A stretch of 34,254 bases of DNA from Mycobacterium sp. NAZ190054 (GTDB lineage: Bacteria; Actinomycetota; Actinomycetes; Mycobacteriales; Mycobacteriaceae): positions 1 through 34,254 of the forward strand of contig NZ_LMVQ01000212.1 in the NCBI RefSeq assembly GCF_001545925.1, read 5' to 3'. The notes under the pieces were generated by a model. The model saw only the letters and a program-made list of their open reading frames with translations. It was not told the DNA's origin and made no database searches. Made by a program: the position numbers and the translations under genes. Below, piece after piece: positions 15,572 through 24,168 of the stretch (positions within the stretch are counted from its first letter, which is position 1; each line of letters begins with the position of its first letter).

Positions 15572-16603
15572 TCAGCGGAAGCGAACGTGCAACGTCGCGA
15601 GGCCGAAAATCTTCTTGCCCGCCGACTTGGCGGACAGCAGGACGACACCGCTGCGCGTCTCAGGGTCCAACGATCGGATCTTGCCGCTGTATTCGATGTC
15701 GGCGCCTTCCTTGGCCGACACCACCGCGGGTTGCGAGAGCCGCACCGCATAGCGGGTCACGGCGCCGGGATCCCCCGACCAGGTGGAGACGAATCCGGCG
15801 CCGAGGCCCATCGTGAGCATCCCGTGCGCGATCACGTCGGGCAGCCCGGCCAGCTTGGCGATCTCCTCGTCCCAGTGGATCGGGTTGGCGTCCCCGGCCA
15901 CCCCGGCATAGTTGACCAGGTCACCGCGGGACAGCCGGGTGTGGTGAATCGGTAACGTGTCGCCGACTTTGACGTCGTCGAAACTCGGTGTGCCCGGTGT
16001 GCGGGTCAGCGTGCCGTCCGAGATCCGGATGGCACCTTCGGGCCGCACGGTTTTCTGGTACTCGGCATCGGATCCGCCGATGTCGAGGATGTTCATGTCG
16101 TGCATCATGGCGTTCTGCACGGCAGTCTTGACGCCCGCGTCGATGTCCTCGGCGGTCACGCCGACGACGGTGGTGTGCAGGGTGTGCACCCGCTCGCCGT
16201 GGGCGTCGGTGAAGGTGTTGGTGACGGTGATGAAGTCCCGTCCCGCCGTCCGGCGCACCGAGGACAGCTCCACGTCGATGACCAGCTCGTCGCCGGCGAC
16301 GATCGGGCGGTGCTGCTCGAAGACCTCCTCGGTCTGCAGATACGTGTCGTAGCCGACGACGATCTCCTCGAACATCCGGCGGTTGCACTGCATGCCCGGG
16401 GCCGACGTGAACGTCAGCGGCGCGACGACATCGGAGAAGCCCAGCCCGGCGGCCGCGGCGACGTCCCAGTGCGCGGGGTGGTAGTCCTGCACCGCACGGG
16501 CGTACTCACGGATCTTCTCGCGACCGACGAGATAGGTGCCGTCCATCTGGTAGTGGTGGCCGACCCGCGCCTCGAGCGGCGACGTTTCTGCTGGTGCAGT
16601 CAT
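15572..16603 (-). CDS. Fused HadA/HadB-type (3R)-hydroxyacyl-ACP dehydratase
   Basis: This 343-residue protein starts at the ATG at 16603; the frame is open to 16717 but that extension is not family-like. It joins two hot-dog domains. The N-terminal, HadA-like half (about 10-160) contains GREKIREYARAVQDYHPAHW. The C-terminal, HadB/MaoC-like half (about 205-335) carries the hydratase-2 motif with Asp238 and His243 in GDANPIHWDE, then VIAHGMLTMG. In M. tuberculosis HadA and HadB are separate subunits of the FAS-II dehydratase; fused forms of this length occur in mycobacteria. The expected reaction is dehydration of (3R)-hydroxyacyl thioesters in fatty or mycolic acid metabolism, but a degradative hydratase role cannot be excluded. 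It diverges from the ABC-F gene. Confidence 0.87.
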   Translation of the reverse strand: MTAPAETSPLEARVGHHYQMDGTYLVGREKIREYARAVQDYHPAHWDVAAAAGLGFSDVVAPLTFTSAPGMQCNRRMFEEIVVGYDTYLQTEEVFEQHRPIVAGDELVIDVELSSVRRTAGRDFITVTNTFTDAHGERVHTLHTTVVGVTAEDIDAGVKTAVQNAMMHDMNILDIGGSDAEYQKTVRPEGAIRISDGTLTRTPGTPSFDDVKVGDTLPIHHTRLSRGDLVNYAGVAGDANPIHWDEEIAKLAGLPDVIAHGMLTMGLGAGFVSTWSGDPGAVTRYAVRLSQPAVVSAKEGADIEYSGKIRSLDPETRSGVVLLSAKSAGKKIFGLATLHVRFR

Positions 16604-16694
16604 AGATGTGTCAACTCTTCCGTCGGCTTTTGCTTGAGGCCGACTACAGCACACTAACCGGCCGACACCTGGGCCCTCGATACCGACCTGGCCG

Positions 16695-16712
16695 GTGCCG
16701 GCGTAGCGGCAC
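16695..16712 (+). other. Hairpin in the ABC-F leader region
   Basis: GTGCCG, six bases, CGGCAC lies 28 bp before the ABC-F start codon. ABC-F genes are sometimes controlled by leader attenuation, so the hairpin is noted, but no leader peptide is evident. Confidence 0.25.
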
Positions 16713-16740
16713 GCCACGGGCGGTGGTGTGAGATGGGTTC

Positions 16741-18387
16741 ATGACCGCAACGCTCGTCGCGAAGAACGTTGCCGGCGGGTTCGCCCACCGCACGCTGTTC
16801 GAAGGCGTCGACCTGACCGTCGCGCCGGGTGACGTGGTCGGTGTGGTGGGCGCCAACGGAGCCGGCAAGAGCACACTGCTGCGGATCCTCGCCGGCGAGA
16901 TCGAGCCGCTGGAGGGCTCGGTCAGTGTCGCCCCGGCCGACGCGTTCGTCGGGTGGCTGCCGCAGGAACATGAACGCGTTCCCGGCGAGACGGTCGCCGC
17001 CTACGTCGCCCGCCGCACCGGATGCAGCGCGGCGACGCGCGCCATGGACGCGGCCGCCGCGGCCCTGGATGACGCGGGCAACGGGGCCGACGCCTACTCC
17101 GCCGCCCTGGACCACTGGCTTGCCGCCGGCGCCGCGGATCTCGACGAACGGTTACCGGCGGTGCTGGCCGACCTGGGCCTGGACTCCGGGGCGGTCCGGC
17201 CGGAGTCCACCCCGATGACCGCGTTGTCGGGCGGCCAGGCGGCACGGGTGGGCCTGGCCGCGCTGCTGCTGTCACGGTTCGACGTCGTGCTGCTCGACGA
17301 GCCGACCAACGACCTGGACCTCGATGGCCTGGCCCGGCTGGAGCGCTTCGTCGGCGAGCTGCGCGGCGGTGTGGTGCTGGTCAGCCACGACCGGGAGTTC
17401 CTGGCCCGCACCGTGACTCGGGTACTGGAGCTGGACCTGGCGCAGAACACCGCCACCGTGTTCGGCGGCGGATACGAAAGTTACCTCGACGAGCGTGAGG
17501 TCAACCGCCGCCACCGGCGCGAACAGTACGAGGAGTTCGCGGACAAGAAGGCCGACCTGGTGGCACGCGCCCGGGTGCAGCGGGAATGGTCGAGCCAGGG
17601 GACGCGCAACGCGATCCGCAAGGCTCCCGACAACGACAAGCTCCGGCGCCGCGCGGCCACCGAGTCCAGCGAGAAGCAGGCGCAGAAGGTGCGCCAGATG
17701 GAGAGCCGGATCGCGCGCCTGGAGGAAGTCGAGGAGCCCCGCAAGGAATGGACGCTGCGGTTCACCATCGGTGCCGCTCCCCGCTCGAGTGCTGTCGTCG
17801 CGACACTCGACAGAGCTGTTGTGCGCCAAGGCGATTTCGTGCTCGGCCCGGTGTCGTTACAGGTCGACGCCGGGCAGCGGATCGGCATCACAGGACCGAA
17901 CGGGGCGGGCAAGTCGACCCTGTTGCGTCTGCTGCTGGGCCGCCGGACCCCCGACGAGGGACGCGCCGGCCTGGGCGCCAGCGTGCACGTCGGGGAGATC
18001 GACCAGGCACGCGCCGAGTTCTCCGGAGCAGGGCGGCTGGTCGACCGGTTCGAGCAGCGGGTGCCGTCCTGGCCGACGGCCGACGTGCGGACCCTGCTGG
18101 CGAAGTTCGGGCTCGGCGCCGACCACGTGGAACGTGAGGTCGGCGACCTCTCGCCCGGCGAACGCACCCGGGCCGGGATGGCCCTGCTGCAGGCCCGCGG
18201 TACCAACGTGCTGGTGCTCGACGAGCCCACCAACCACCTCGACCTGCCGGCCATCGAGCAGCTGGAGCAGGCGCTGGAGACCTACGAGGGAGCGCTGCTG
18301 CTGGTGACCCACGATCGCCGGATGCTGCAGAACGTCCGGCTGGATCGCTCGTGGCGGGTGGAGAACGGTCGGGTGCAGGAGCTGTGA
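16741..18387 (+). CDS. ABC-F family ATPase (ribosome-associated type)
   Basis: This 548-residue protein has two ABC domains and no membrane segments. Domain 1 has Walker A GANGAGKST (residues 37-45), signature LSGGQAARVGLAALL and Walker B VVLLDEPTNDLDLDGL. Domain 2 has Walker A GPNGAGKST, signature LSPGERTRAGMALL and VLVLDEPTNHLDLPAI. A charged helical linker (about 245-335), rich in Arg, Lys and Glu, joins them, as in ABC-F proteins that enter the ribosomal E site. Known members act in translation control or protect the ribosome from macrolide-, lincosamide- and pleuromutilin-type drugs. The sequence is close in size to M. tuberculosis Rv1473, often labelled a macrolide transporter, but transport is unlikely without a membrane domain. 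Drug protection versus a housekeeping role cannot be decided here. Confidence 0.9.
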   Translation: MTATLVAKNVAGGFAHRTLFEGVDLTVAPGDVVGVVGANGAGKSTLLRILAGEIEPLEGSVSVAPADAFVGWLPQEHERVPGETVAAYVARRTGCSAATRAMDAAAAALDDAGNGADAYSAALDHWLAAGAADLDERLPAVLADLGLDSGAVRPESTPMTALSGGQAARVGLAALLLSRFDVVLLDEPTNDLDLDGLARLERFVGELRGGVVLVSHDREFLARTVTRVLELDLAQNTATVFGGGYESYLDEREVNRRHRREQYEEFADKKADLVARARVQREWSSQGTRNAIRKAPDNDKLRRRAATESSEKQAQKVRQMESRIARLEEVEEPRKEWTLRFTIGAAPRSSAVVATLDRAVVRQGDFVLGPVSLQVDAGQRIGITGPNGAGKSTLLRLLLGRRTPDEGRAGLGASVHVGEIDQARAEFSGAGRLVDRFEQRVPSWPTADVRTLLAKFGLGADHVEREVGDLSPGERTRAGMALLQARGTNVLVLDEPTNHLDLPAIEQLEQALETYEGALLLVTHDRRMLQNVRLDRSWRVENGRVQEL

Positions 18388-18438
18388 TCGAACAGGATTC
18401 GCCGCTAAGCTCGGGGTTCGCGCGCTGAAGGAGACACC

Positions 18439-19593
18439 ATGCGCCCTGGCGGCACCATGTCCGACGCGGACAGCGCATGGATGACCGACACGTTGCTCGC
18501 GCTGCTGAAGACGCCGAGCCCCACGGGCCGCACGGATGCGGTGATGCAGAGGATCGGCGACACCCTGGACGGTTTCGGGGTGTCGTTCTCGCTGACCCGC
18601 CGGGGCGCGTTGATCGTCGAACTCCAAGGCGAATCAGCGACCACCGACCGGGCGCTGGTGGTCCACGCGGACACCGTCGGCTGCATGGTCCGCGGGCTCA
18701 AGGACAACGGCCGTCTGGAGGTGATCTCCGTCGGGACCTTCTCGGCACGGTTCGCCGCCGGGGCGCGGGTGCGGATCATGTGCGAGGACACCGACGAGCT
18801 GATCACCGGCACGATCCTCCCGCTCAAGGCGAGCGGACACGCGTTCGGCGACGCGGTGGACAACCAGAAGACCGACTGGGACCACGTCGAAGTCCGTGTG
18901 GACCGCCAGGTTTCGTCGCGGGAGGACCTGATCCGGCTCGGCATCCGGATCGGTGACTACGTCCCGCTGATGGCCGATCCGGAAGTCACCGATCACGGAT
19001 TCGTCGTTTCGCGTCACCTCGACGACAAGGCAGGCGTCGCGGTCGTGCTGACGCTGATCAAGCACCTCGTCGACAACTCCGTGATGCTGCCGCACCGCAC
19101 CGCGGTCATGGTCACCATCGCCGAGGAGGTCGGCTACGGCGCCAGCACCGGCCTGCCCGCCGACATCGCCGAGATGATCACCGTGGACAACGCGGTGTGC
19201 GCGCCCGGGCAGCAGTCCAGGGAGGACGCTGTGACGGTTCCGATGTCGGACCTGCACGGGCCCTACGACTATCACCTGACCCGCAACCTGTGTCGGCTGG
19301 CCGAGGAGTGCGGAATCCCGTTCACCCGGGACGTGTTCCGCTACTACCGGTCGGATGCGGCCGCGGCGATCGAGGCGGGCGCGAACACCCGGGCCGCGCT
19401 CGTCGGGTTCGGCGTGGACGGCAGCCACGGCTGGGAGAGAACGCACATCGATTCGATGACGGCGACCTACCGCCTGCTGCACGCCTGGATTCGGTCACCG
19501 CTGACCTTCGCCGAATGGGACTCGAAGCCCTCCGGCACCGGCGATCTGCGCGACTTCCCGTCGTCGAAGCAGCCGGCCGCGCCGGAACGCTGA
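18439..19593 (+). CDS. M42-family metallopeptidase, osmoprotectant NAGGN type
   Basis: This 384-residue protein starts at an ATG preceded by GAAGGAGA. It has the M42 dinuclear-metal set: His76 in VVHADTVG, Asp195 in HLDDKAG, the Glu229-Glu230 pair in IAEEVGYG, an Asp in ITVDNAV, and His residues in DGSHGWERTH (His330, His336). The sequence matches the peptidase often encoded beside the synthase and acetyltransferase for the osmolyte N-acetylglutaminylglutamine amide (NAGGN). Neither partner gene is in the window, so the link to NAGGN rests on sequence alone. It follows the ABC-F gene by 51 bp with a possible TAAGCT -10 element at 18406. It converges on the Ddn-like gene with only six bases between the stops. 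Confidence 0.85.
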   Translation: MRPGGTMSDADSAWMTDTLLALLKTPSPTGRTDAVMQRIGDTLDGFGVSFSLTRRGALIVELQGESATTDRALVVHADTVGCMVRGLKDNGRLEVISVGTFSARFAAGARVRIMCEDTDELITGTILPLKASGHAFGDAVDNQKTDWDHVEVRVDRQVSSREDLIRLGIRIGDYVPLMADPEVTDHGFVVSRHLDDKAGVAVVLTLIKHLVDNSVMLPHRTAVMVTIAEEVGYGASTGLPADIAEMITVDNAVCAPGQQSREDAVTVPMSDLHGPYDYHLTRNLCRLAEECGIPFTRDVFRYYRSDAAAAIEAGANTRAALVGFGVDGSHGWERTHIDSMTATYRLLHAWIRSPLTFAEWDSKPSGTGDLRDFPSSKQPAAPER

Positions 19594-19599
19594 GTCGGT

Positions 19600-20022
19600 C
19601 TACTCGACGACGAAGACCGGGATCTGCCGCGACGTGTTCTTCTGATATTCGGCGTACGGCGGGTATGCCGCGACGGCGAGCGCCCACCAGTGCTCTCGTT
19701 CCTCCCCGTCGAGTTCACGCGCGGTGCCCTCGACGACCTTGTCGCCGTCCTGGACGGTCACCGACGGGTTGGCCTTCACGTTGTGGTACCAGCTCGGATG
19801 TTTGGGATCGCCGCCCTTCGACGCCACCATCGCGTAGCGGCCGTTCTCCTCGACGCGCATCAACGGCACGTACCGCTTCTTGCCGGACTGCGCTCCGGTC
19901 GTGGTGAACAGCACGATCGGGCGGTCGAGTACCTCGACGCCGTCGGTGGTGCCCTGCTCCAGGATGCGCTGGGTCTGTTCGCGGACCCAGTCGGTAGGAC
20001 TCAACTCTGCTTGCTCGCTCAC
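19600..20022 (-). CDS. Ddn-type F420-dependent nitroreductase family protein
   Basis: This 140-residue protein starts at a GTG at 20022 with GGAGG five bases upstream; the longer open frame above it lies over the neighbouring transporter gene. It has the split-beta-barrel flavin/deazaflavin fold of the mycobacterial Ddn family. Visible blocks are RPIVLFTTTGAQSGKKRYVPLM, GRYAMVASKGGDPKHPSWYHNV and KANPSVTVQDG. The family uses reduced coenzyme F420 to reduce quinones or nitro compounds, and M. tuberculosis Ddn activates pretomanid. Which substrates this paralogue accepts is unknown. It lies 68 bp downstream of the MFS gene on the same strand and may be co-transcribed with it. Confidence 0.88.
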   Translation of the reverse strand: MSEQAELSPTDWVREQTQRILEQGTTDGVEVLDRPIVLFTTTGAQSGKKRYVPLMRVEENGRYAMVASKGGDPKHPSWYHNVKANPSVTVQDGDKVVEGTARELDGEEREHWWALAVAAYPPYAEYQKNTSRQIPVFVVE

Positions 20023-20090
20023 CTTGCCTCCAACGATCGTGAACCGAACCGGTATTCCCCTGTGTAGCCCGTGTGTCGAGACACAACCCG

Positions 20091-21449
20091 TCAACCGGTG
20101 GTTCGCGTGCTCGCGAACGGAACCGGATCGGGCGCTTCCTCGGTGCCCGGCGTGACGGTGCCACCGATCGGACAGCGCGCGGTCTCGGGCACCTTGATCA
20201 GTGCGAGCGCACCGACGACGCACGCGGCCATCATGTAGTAGGCCGGGATCAGCAGGTCCCCGGTGCGGCCGACGAGCCAGTCGTTGATCGCCGGTGCGGT
20301 GCCGCCGAACAGCGACGTGGACACGTTGTAGGCGATCGCGAAGCCGGCGTAGCGCACCTGGGTGGGGAACATGGCCGGGAACGTCGCCGAGATCGTGGCC
20401 AGCTGCGGGACGTACAGCAACCCGAGGACCGCGAAGCCGATCACCGCACCCCACACGTTCGTGCCCATCAACAGGAACATCGGCACACCGGCGACGAACA
20501 GACCGATCAGCGAGAACCACCACAACGGTTTACGTCCCACCCGGTCGCTGAGCAGTCCGGCGAACGGGAGGAACACCATCATCGCCAGCATGCCGATCAC
20601 CGGGACGATCAGGGACCGGTCCGCCGACAGCCCGATCTGGGTCTCCAGGTAGGTGGGCATGTAGGTCAACAGGGTGTAGTTGACGACGTTCAGCGCGACC
20701 ACCAGTCCGCCCAACTGCAGGATCGGCCGCCAGTACCCGGTGAGCAGATCCCGGAACTGGGTGGCGGTCTCGTCCTCGGTCTCGCCCTTCTCCTCGAGTT
20801 CGCGGAACACCGGGGTGTCATCGAGCCGGGACCGCAGGTAGAGACCGACCAGGCCCAGCGGCGCGGCCACCAGGAACGGCAGCCGCCAGCCCCACTCGTG
20901 CATCTGGTCGTTTCCGAGCACCAGGGAACAGCCCAGCATCAACAGCGCGCCGAACGAGAATCCCCCAAGGGTGCCGAACTCCAGAAAGCTGCCGAGGAAT
21001 CCGCGGCGCCGGTTCGGCGCGTATTCGGCCATGAACGTCGCGGCACCGCCGTATTCGCCGCCGGTCGAGAAACCCTGGATCATCCGCAGCAGCACCAGCA
21101 GGAACGGCGCCCACATCCCGATCGATGCGTAGGACGGCAGCAGACCGACGCAGAACGTGGCCCCGGCCATCAGCACGATCGTGATCGCCAGCACGCGTTT
21201 GCGGCCCAGCCGGTCCCCGAGCGGTCCCCACACGAACCCGCCGAGCGGCCGGACCAGGAACGAGACGGCGAACGTCATCAACGCGAGCAGCGTCGCGTTG
21301 GCCGCATCCCCGGGGAAGATCGCCGCCGAGATGTAGGTGACGCCGTAGGCGTAGATGCCGTAGTCGAACCATTCGGTCGCATTGCCGATCGCCGACGCGG
21401 TGATGGCCTTCTTCAGCACTCCGGGCGGCGGGTCGTTCTGGGGACTCAT
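20091..21449 (-). CDS. MFS transporter, metabolite:H+ symporter (MHS) type
   Basis: This 452-residue integral membrane protein has about 12 predicted helices. The ATG at 21449 is chosen because the family N-terminus begins here (KKAITASAIGNATEWFDYGIYAYG); the extension to 21797 overlaps the ThrE-type gene. The MHS signatures are clear: EWFDYGIYAY in helix 1, GPLGDRLGRKRVL in the first cytoplasmic loop, GFSTGGEYGGAATFMAEYAP in helices 4-5, and GLLSDRVGRKPLW in the loop after helix 8. Related carriers (ProP, KgtP and others) take up proline, betaine, dicarboxylates or aromatic acids with protons. The substrate is not decided by sequence. It lies 46 bp downstream of the ThrE-type exporter. Confidence 0.9.
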   Translation of the reverse strand: MSPQNDPPPGVLKKAITASAIGNATEWFDYGIYAYGVTYISAAIFPGDAANATLLALMTFAVSFLVRPLGGFVWGPLGDRLGRKRVLAITIVLMAGATFCVGLLPSYASIGMWAPFLLVLLRMIQGFSTGGEYGGAATFMAEYAPNRRRGFLGSFLEFGTLGGFSFGALLMLGCSLVLGNDQMHEWGWRLPFLVAAPLGLVGLYLRSRLDDTPVFRELEEKGETEDETATQFRDLLTGYWRPILQLGGLVVALNVVNYTLLTYMPTYLETQIGLSADRSLIVPVIGMLAMMVFLPFAGLLSDRVGRKPLWWFSLIGLFVAGVPMFLLMGTNVWGAVIGFAVLGLLYVPQLATISATFPAMFPTQVRYAGFAIAYNVSTSLFGGTAPAINDWLVGRTGDLLIPAYYMMAACVVGALALIKVPETARCPIGGTVTPGTEEAPDPVPFASTRTTG

Positions 21450-21495
21450 ATGTCGGCGATTGCTCGTTATGGGCGGACCTAAACGTTGACGAACG

Positions 21496-23070
21496 TCACC
21501 GGTCCAGGGTGTCGCCGTCTGCAGGACCCGCGTCGACGGCGGGTTCCGAGGGCGCGGGTTCCAGCGCGACGCTCCATGACCGCTGGTGCGGGCTGCGAGC
21601 CGGCTGCTGGTCCGCGGCCGGCTGCAGGGCGACGACCTTGCCGACGGCTCGGCGCAACCCGGGTGGACCCTCGATGCGCAGCAGCTCGCTGACCCGTCCG
21701 GCGCGGTAGCGCAACGGTGAACCGAGCAGCTCACCCAGCACCACCCCGGCGCCGATCGCCAGCGCGGTCGCGGCCGCCGCCAGGGCCTGCGCCACACCGG
21801 CGGAGAAGTCCTGGTCGACGGCGAAGTAGAACACCGCCCGGAAGACGGCCATGCCCGGCAGCATCGGGGTGATGCCCGCGGTGGCGGTCACCAGGGCGGG
21901 TGCCTGCCGCCGGATCGAGATCAGCGTCGCGAGGAGGCCGACCCCGACCGCGGCCGCGCCGGTCGCGACCACCTGGCCGAATCCGGCGCGGCTGAGGCCG
22001 ATCAGCATGGCCTCGGCCAGACCGGCCGCGATCGCGGCGGTGAGCACCGACCGGAGCTTGGCGTAGCTGGCGATGGTCAGACACGCGCCCGCCAGCGCCG
22101 CGCCGGCCACCGCGATGGCAATCTGCCCCGGTTGGGTCGGCGGCGTGAAGAACTCGGTGGCCTCGACCCGCAGCTGGATCTCGATGCCTGCCAGGGCCGC
22201 GATCTGCAACCCGGCGAGGATGCCGACGACGATGCCGAGGGTCAGGAAGAGCACGTCACCGAGCCGGGCCACCGCGGTGAGCATGTGGCCTGTCAGCGCG
22301 TCCTGCACCGAGCCGACGAACGTCATGCCCGCCAACAGCATCACGATCCCGGTGGCGACCAGCGCGGTCACCGCCTGCCCGGCCAGCAGGTACGCCGCAA
22401 CGGCGATCAGCGTGGCGATGCAGGCGCCGGCGGCCTGCTGAAAGAACGGCGGGGTACCGGCGCGGTTGAGCCGCCGGCTGACGAGGTCGATCAGCACCGA
22501 GGTGACGGCCGCCAGGATCCAGGTGACCCAGGTCCCGCCGAGCAGCATCGCGACGCCGAGCGCGAAGCCGGCCCATCCGGCGGCGGAGATCCAGCGCGGG
22601 TACGGGTGCGGCTGCTCGGACAACTCGTCCATCGCGGCGTGCGCGTCGTCGACCGACACGCCGCCCGCGGTGATCCGCTGGACCAGCTGGTCGAGTTCGG
22701 CGAGCCGGCTGTAGTCGGTCGAGCGGGCCTGCACGGCCCGCACGATGGTGACGGGCGCGCTTTCCTCGTCGGGCAGTGCGGACACGAAGATGGTGGTGAC
22801 GAAGACGTCGACCACGCAGTCGGAGAGCTGATAGGCCTGCGCGACGTCCTTGGCGGTCGCGACGACGTCCGCGGTGCCCGAGCCGGAGGACAACATCACC
22901 TCGGCGAGCCGGATGGTCAGGTCGAGAACCTTACGGGTGTGCCGCTCGCTCAATCCGCCGGAGACGCGTCGGCGCTGGCCGGCGCCGGACGCGGGGTCGC
23001 GATGTCCCTTCAGGGCGAAGTGCAACGCGCGCCGGCGCCGGGCCATCCGGTCGGATTTGTCGGCACTCAT
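21496..23070 (-). CDS. Threonine/serine exporter family protein (ThrE-like)
   Basis: This protein of about 524 residues has an N-terminal ThrE (DUF1212) domain. It includes the soluble stretch TRKVLDLTIRLAEVMLSSG and SDCVVDVFVTTIFVSA, then four to five helices from about residue 165. A second ThrE/DUF3815-like set of helices ends near residue 455. Corynebacterium ThrE, a 489-aa protein of the same two-part layout, exports L-threonine and L-serine. Amino-acid or small-metabolite export across the inner membrane is inferred. GTG at 23073 is directly before the ATG at 23070, and either may be used. The tail (about 455-524) is cytoplasmic and Pro/Ala-rich. Confidence 0.88.
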   Translation of the reverse strand: MSADKSDRMARRRRALHFALKGHRDPASGAGQRRRVSGGLSERHTRKVLDLTIRLAEVMLSSGSGTADVVATAKDVAQAYQLSDCVVDVFVTTIFVSALPDEESAPVTIVRAVQARSTDYSRLAELDQLVQRITAGGVSVDDAHAAMDELSEQPHPYPRWISAAGWAGFALGVAMLLGGTWVTWILAAVTSVLIDLVSRRLNRAGTPPFFQQAAGACIATLIAVAAYLLAGQAVTALVATGIVMLLAGMTFVGSVQDALTGHMLTAVARLGDVLFLTLGIVVGILAGLQIAALAGIEIQLRVEATEFFTPPTQPGQIAIAVAGAALAGACLTIASYAKLRSVLTAAIAAGLAEAMLIGLSRAGFGQVVATGAAAVGVGLLATLISIRRQAPALVTATAGITPMLPGMAVFRAVFYFAVDQDFSAGVAQALAAAATALAIGAGVVLGELLGSPLRYRAGRVSELLRIEGPPGLRRAVGKVVALQPAADQQPARSPHQRSWSVALEPAPSEPAVDAGPADGDTLDR

Positions 23071-23085
23071 CACGGGACACGATAC

Positions 23086-23100
23086 TGAGCGTCACGCTCA
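23086..23100. promoter_or_regulatory. Perfect inverted repeat in a divergent promoter region
   Basis: TGAGCGT, one base, ACGCTCA lies in the 105-bp gap between the ThrE-like and GH6 genes, 16 bp from the ThrE-like start. The symmetry suits a dimeric repressor (TetR or GntR size), but none is encoded next to it. Confidence 0.4.
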
Positions 23101-23138
23101 GGACCTGCCGTCGAGCCGGACAGCGAGGTCGCAGGTGG

Positions 23139-23168
23139 TTGGCAGTTTTTGTGAAGCGCCGCTAAGTT
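23139..23168 (+). promoter_or_regulatory. Promoter of the GH6 gene, probably leaderless
   Basis: TTGGCA (23139-23144), an 18-base spacer and TAAGTT (23163-23168) lie seven bases before the GTG at 23176. Transcription would begin at the start codon, which supports that start without a ribosome site. Confidence 0.55.
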
Positions 23169-23175
23169 TCCTCAG

Positions 23176-24168
23176 GTGAAGTTCTCAGCTGTCGGTGTGC
23201 TCGCCCGCTGGATCGTTCCCTGCGTCGCGGTGGCCGCCGTCGCCGGCGTCGGCGTGGTCGCCGAGCCGGGGCCGGTCCCGGCGCCCGCGGTGCGCCTGGC
23301 CAGTGAGGCGAACCCGTTGGCCGGGCTGCCGTTCTATGTGAATCCGCACTCCAAGGGCATGCGCGCGGCGCAGGGCGATCCCGATCCGCTGCTGGCCGCT
23401 GTCGTGAACACGCCGACCGCGTACTGGATGGACCACATCTCGACCCCGGCCGTGGACGCGAAGTACATCGCCACGGCGCAGGCCGCCGGCACCATGCCGG
23501 TGCTTGCGCTCTACGGGATCCCCAACCGTGACTGCGGCAGCTACGCCGCGGGCGGGTTCGGGTCGGCCGGCGCCTACCGGGCGTGGATCGACGGCGTCGC
23601 CGCCGCCATCGGCTCCGGGCCGGCGGCGGTCATCCTCGAGCCCGACGCGCTGGCCATGATCGACTGCCTGTCACCCGGTCAGCAGCAGGAACGTCTCGAC
23701 CTGATCCGCTACGCCGTCGACACCCTGACCCGCAACCCGGCCACCGCGGTGTACGTCGACGCCGGCCATCCGCGCTGGGTGGCCGCCGACGTGATGGCGG
23801 GCCGGCTGAACCAGGTCGGCGTCGACAGGGCGCGGGGCTTCAGCCTCAACACCGCGAACTTCTTCACCACTGAGGAGTCGATCGGGTACGGCCAGGCGAT
23901 CTCGGGCATGACGAACGGATCGCACTTCGTGATCGACACGTCGCGCAACGGCGCCGGTCCGGTCGAGGGGGATCCGCTGTATTGGTGCAACCCCAGCGGC
24001 CGGGCTCTCGGCGTGCCGCCCACCACCGCGACCGGGCATCCGATGGTCGACGCGTTCCTGTGGGTCAAGCGTCCCGGCGAGTCCGACGGCGCATGCCGCG
24101 GCGCCCCGAGCGCGGGCACGTTCGTCAGCCAGTACGCCGTCGACCTCGCGCGTAACGCCGGCTGGTAG
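23176..24168 (+). CDS. Secreted glycoside hydrolase family 6 (cellulase-like)
   Basis: This 330-residue protein has a signal peptide or N-terminal anchor (about residues 8-30) and a single GH6 domain. It shows the family's key acids: Asp119 in YGIPNRDCGSYA, Asp157 in VILEPDALA (general acid position) and Asp254 in VIDTSRNG. Cys120 and Cys164 are placed for the usual disulfide, and a Cys pair occurs near the C-terminus. There is no carbohydrate-binding module, unlike many GH6 enzymes. The family hydrolyses beta-1,4-glucans with inversion; M. tuberculosis CelA1 (Rv0062) is a related cellulase. In mycobacteria the natural target, plant or amoebal cellulose or cellulose in their own biofilm, is uncertain. 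Confidence 0.92.
   Translation: MKFSAVGVLARWIVPCVAVAAVAGVGVVAEPGPVPAPAVRLASEANPLAGLPFYVNPHSKGMRAAQGDPDPLLAAVVNTPTAYWMDHISTPAVDAKYIATAQAAGTMPVLALYGIPNRDCGSYAAGGFGSAGAYRAWIDGVAAAIGSGPAAVILEPDALAMIDCLSPGQQQERLDLIRYAVDTLTRNPATAVYVDAGHPRWVAADVMAGRLNQVGVDRARGFSLNTANFFTTEESIGYGQAISGMTNGSHFVIDTSRNGAGPVEGDPLYWCNPSGRALGVPPTTATGHPMVDAFLWVKRPGESDGACRGAPSAGTFVSQYAVDLARNAGW

Noticed and set aside
16741..18387. ABC-F gene as a macrolide efflux pump
   Set aside because: There are no membrane segments and no partner permease; ABC-F proteins act on the ribosome.
20071..20084. TGTGTC-GA-GACACA symmetric sequence between the Ddn-like and MFS genes as an operator or terminator
   Set aside because: The arms are short and the site lies between two genes of one likely transcript; there is not enough support to annotate it.
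21483..21496. ACGTT-N4-AACGT repeat at the end of the ThrE-like gene as a terminator
   Set aside because: The stem is only five base pairs, too weak to call.
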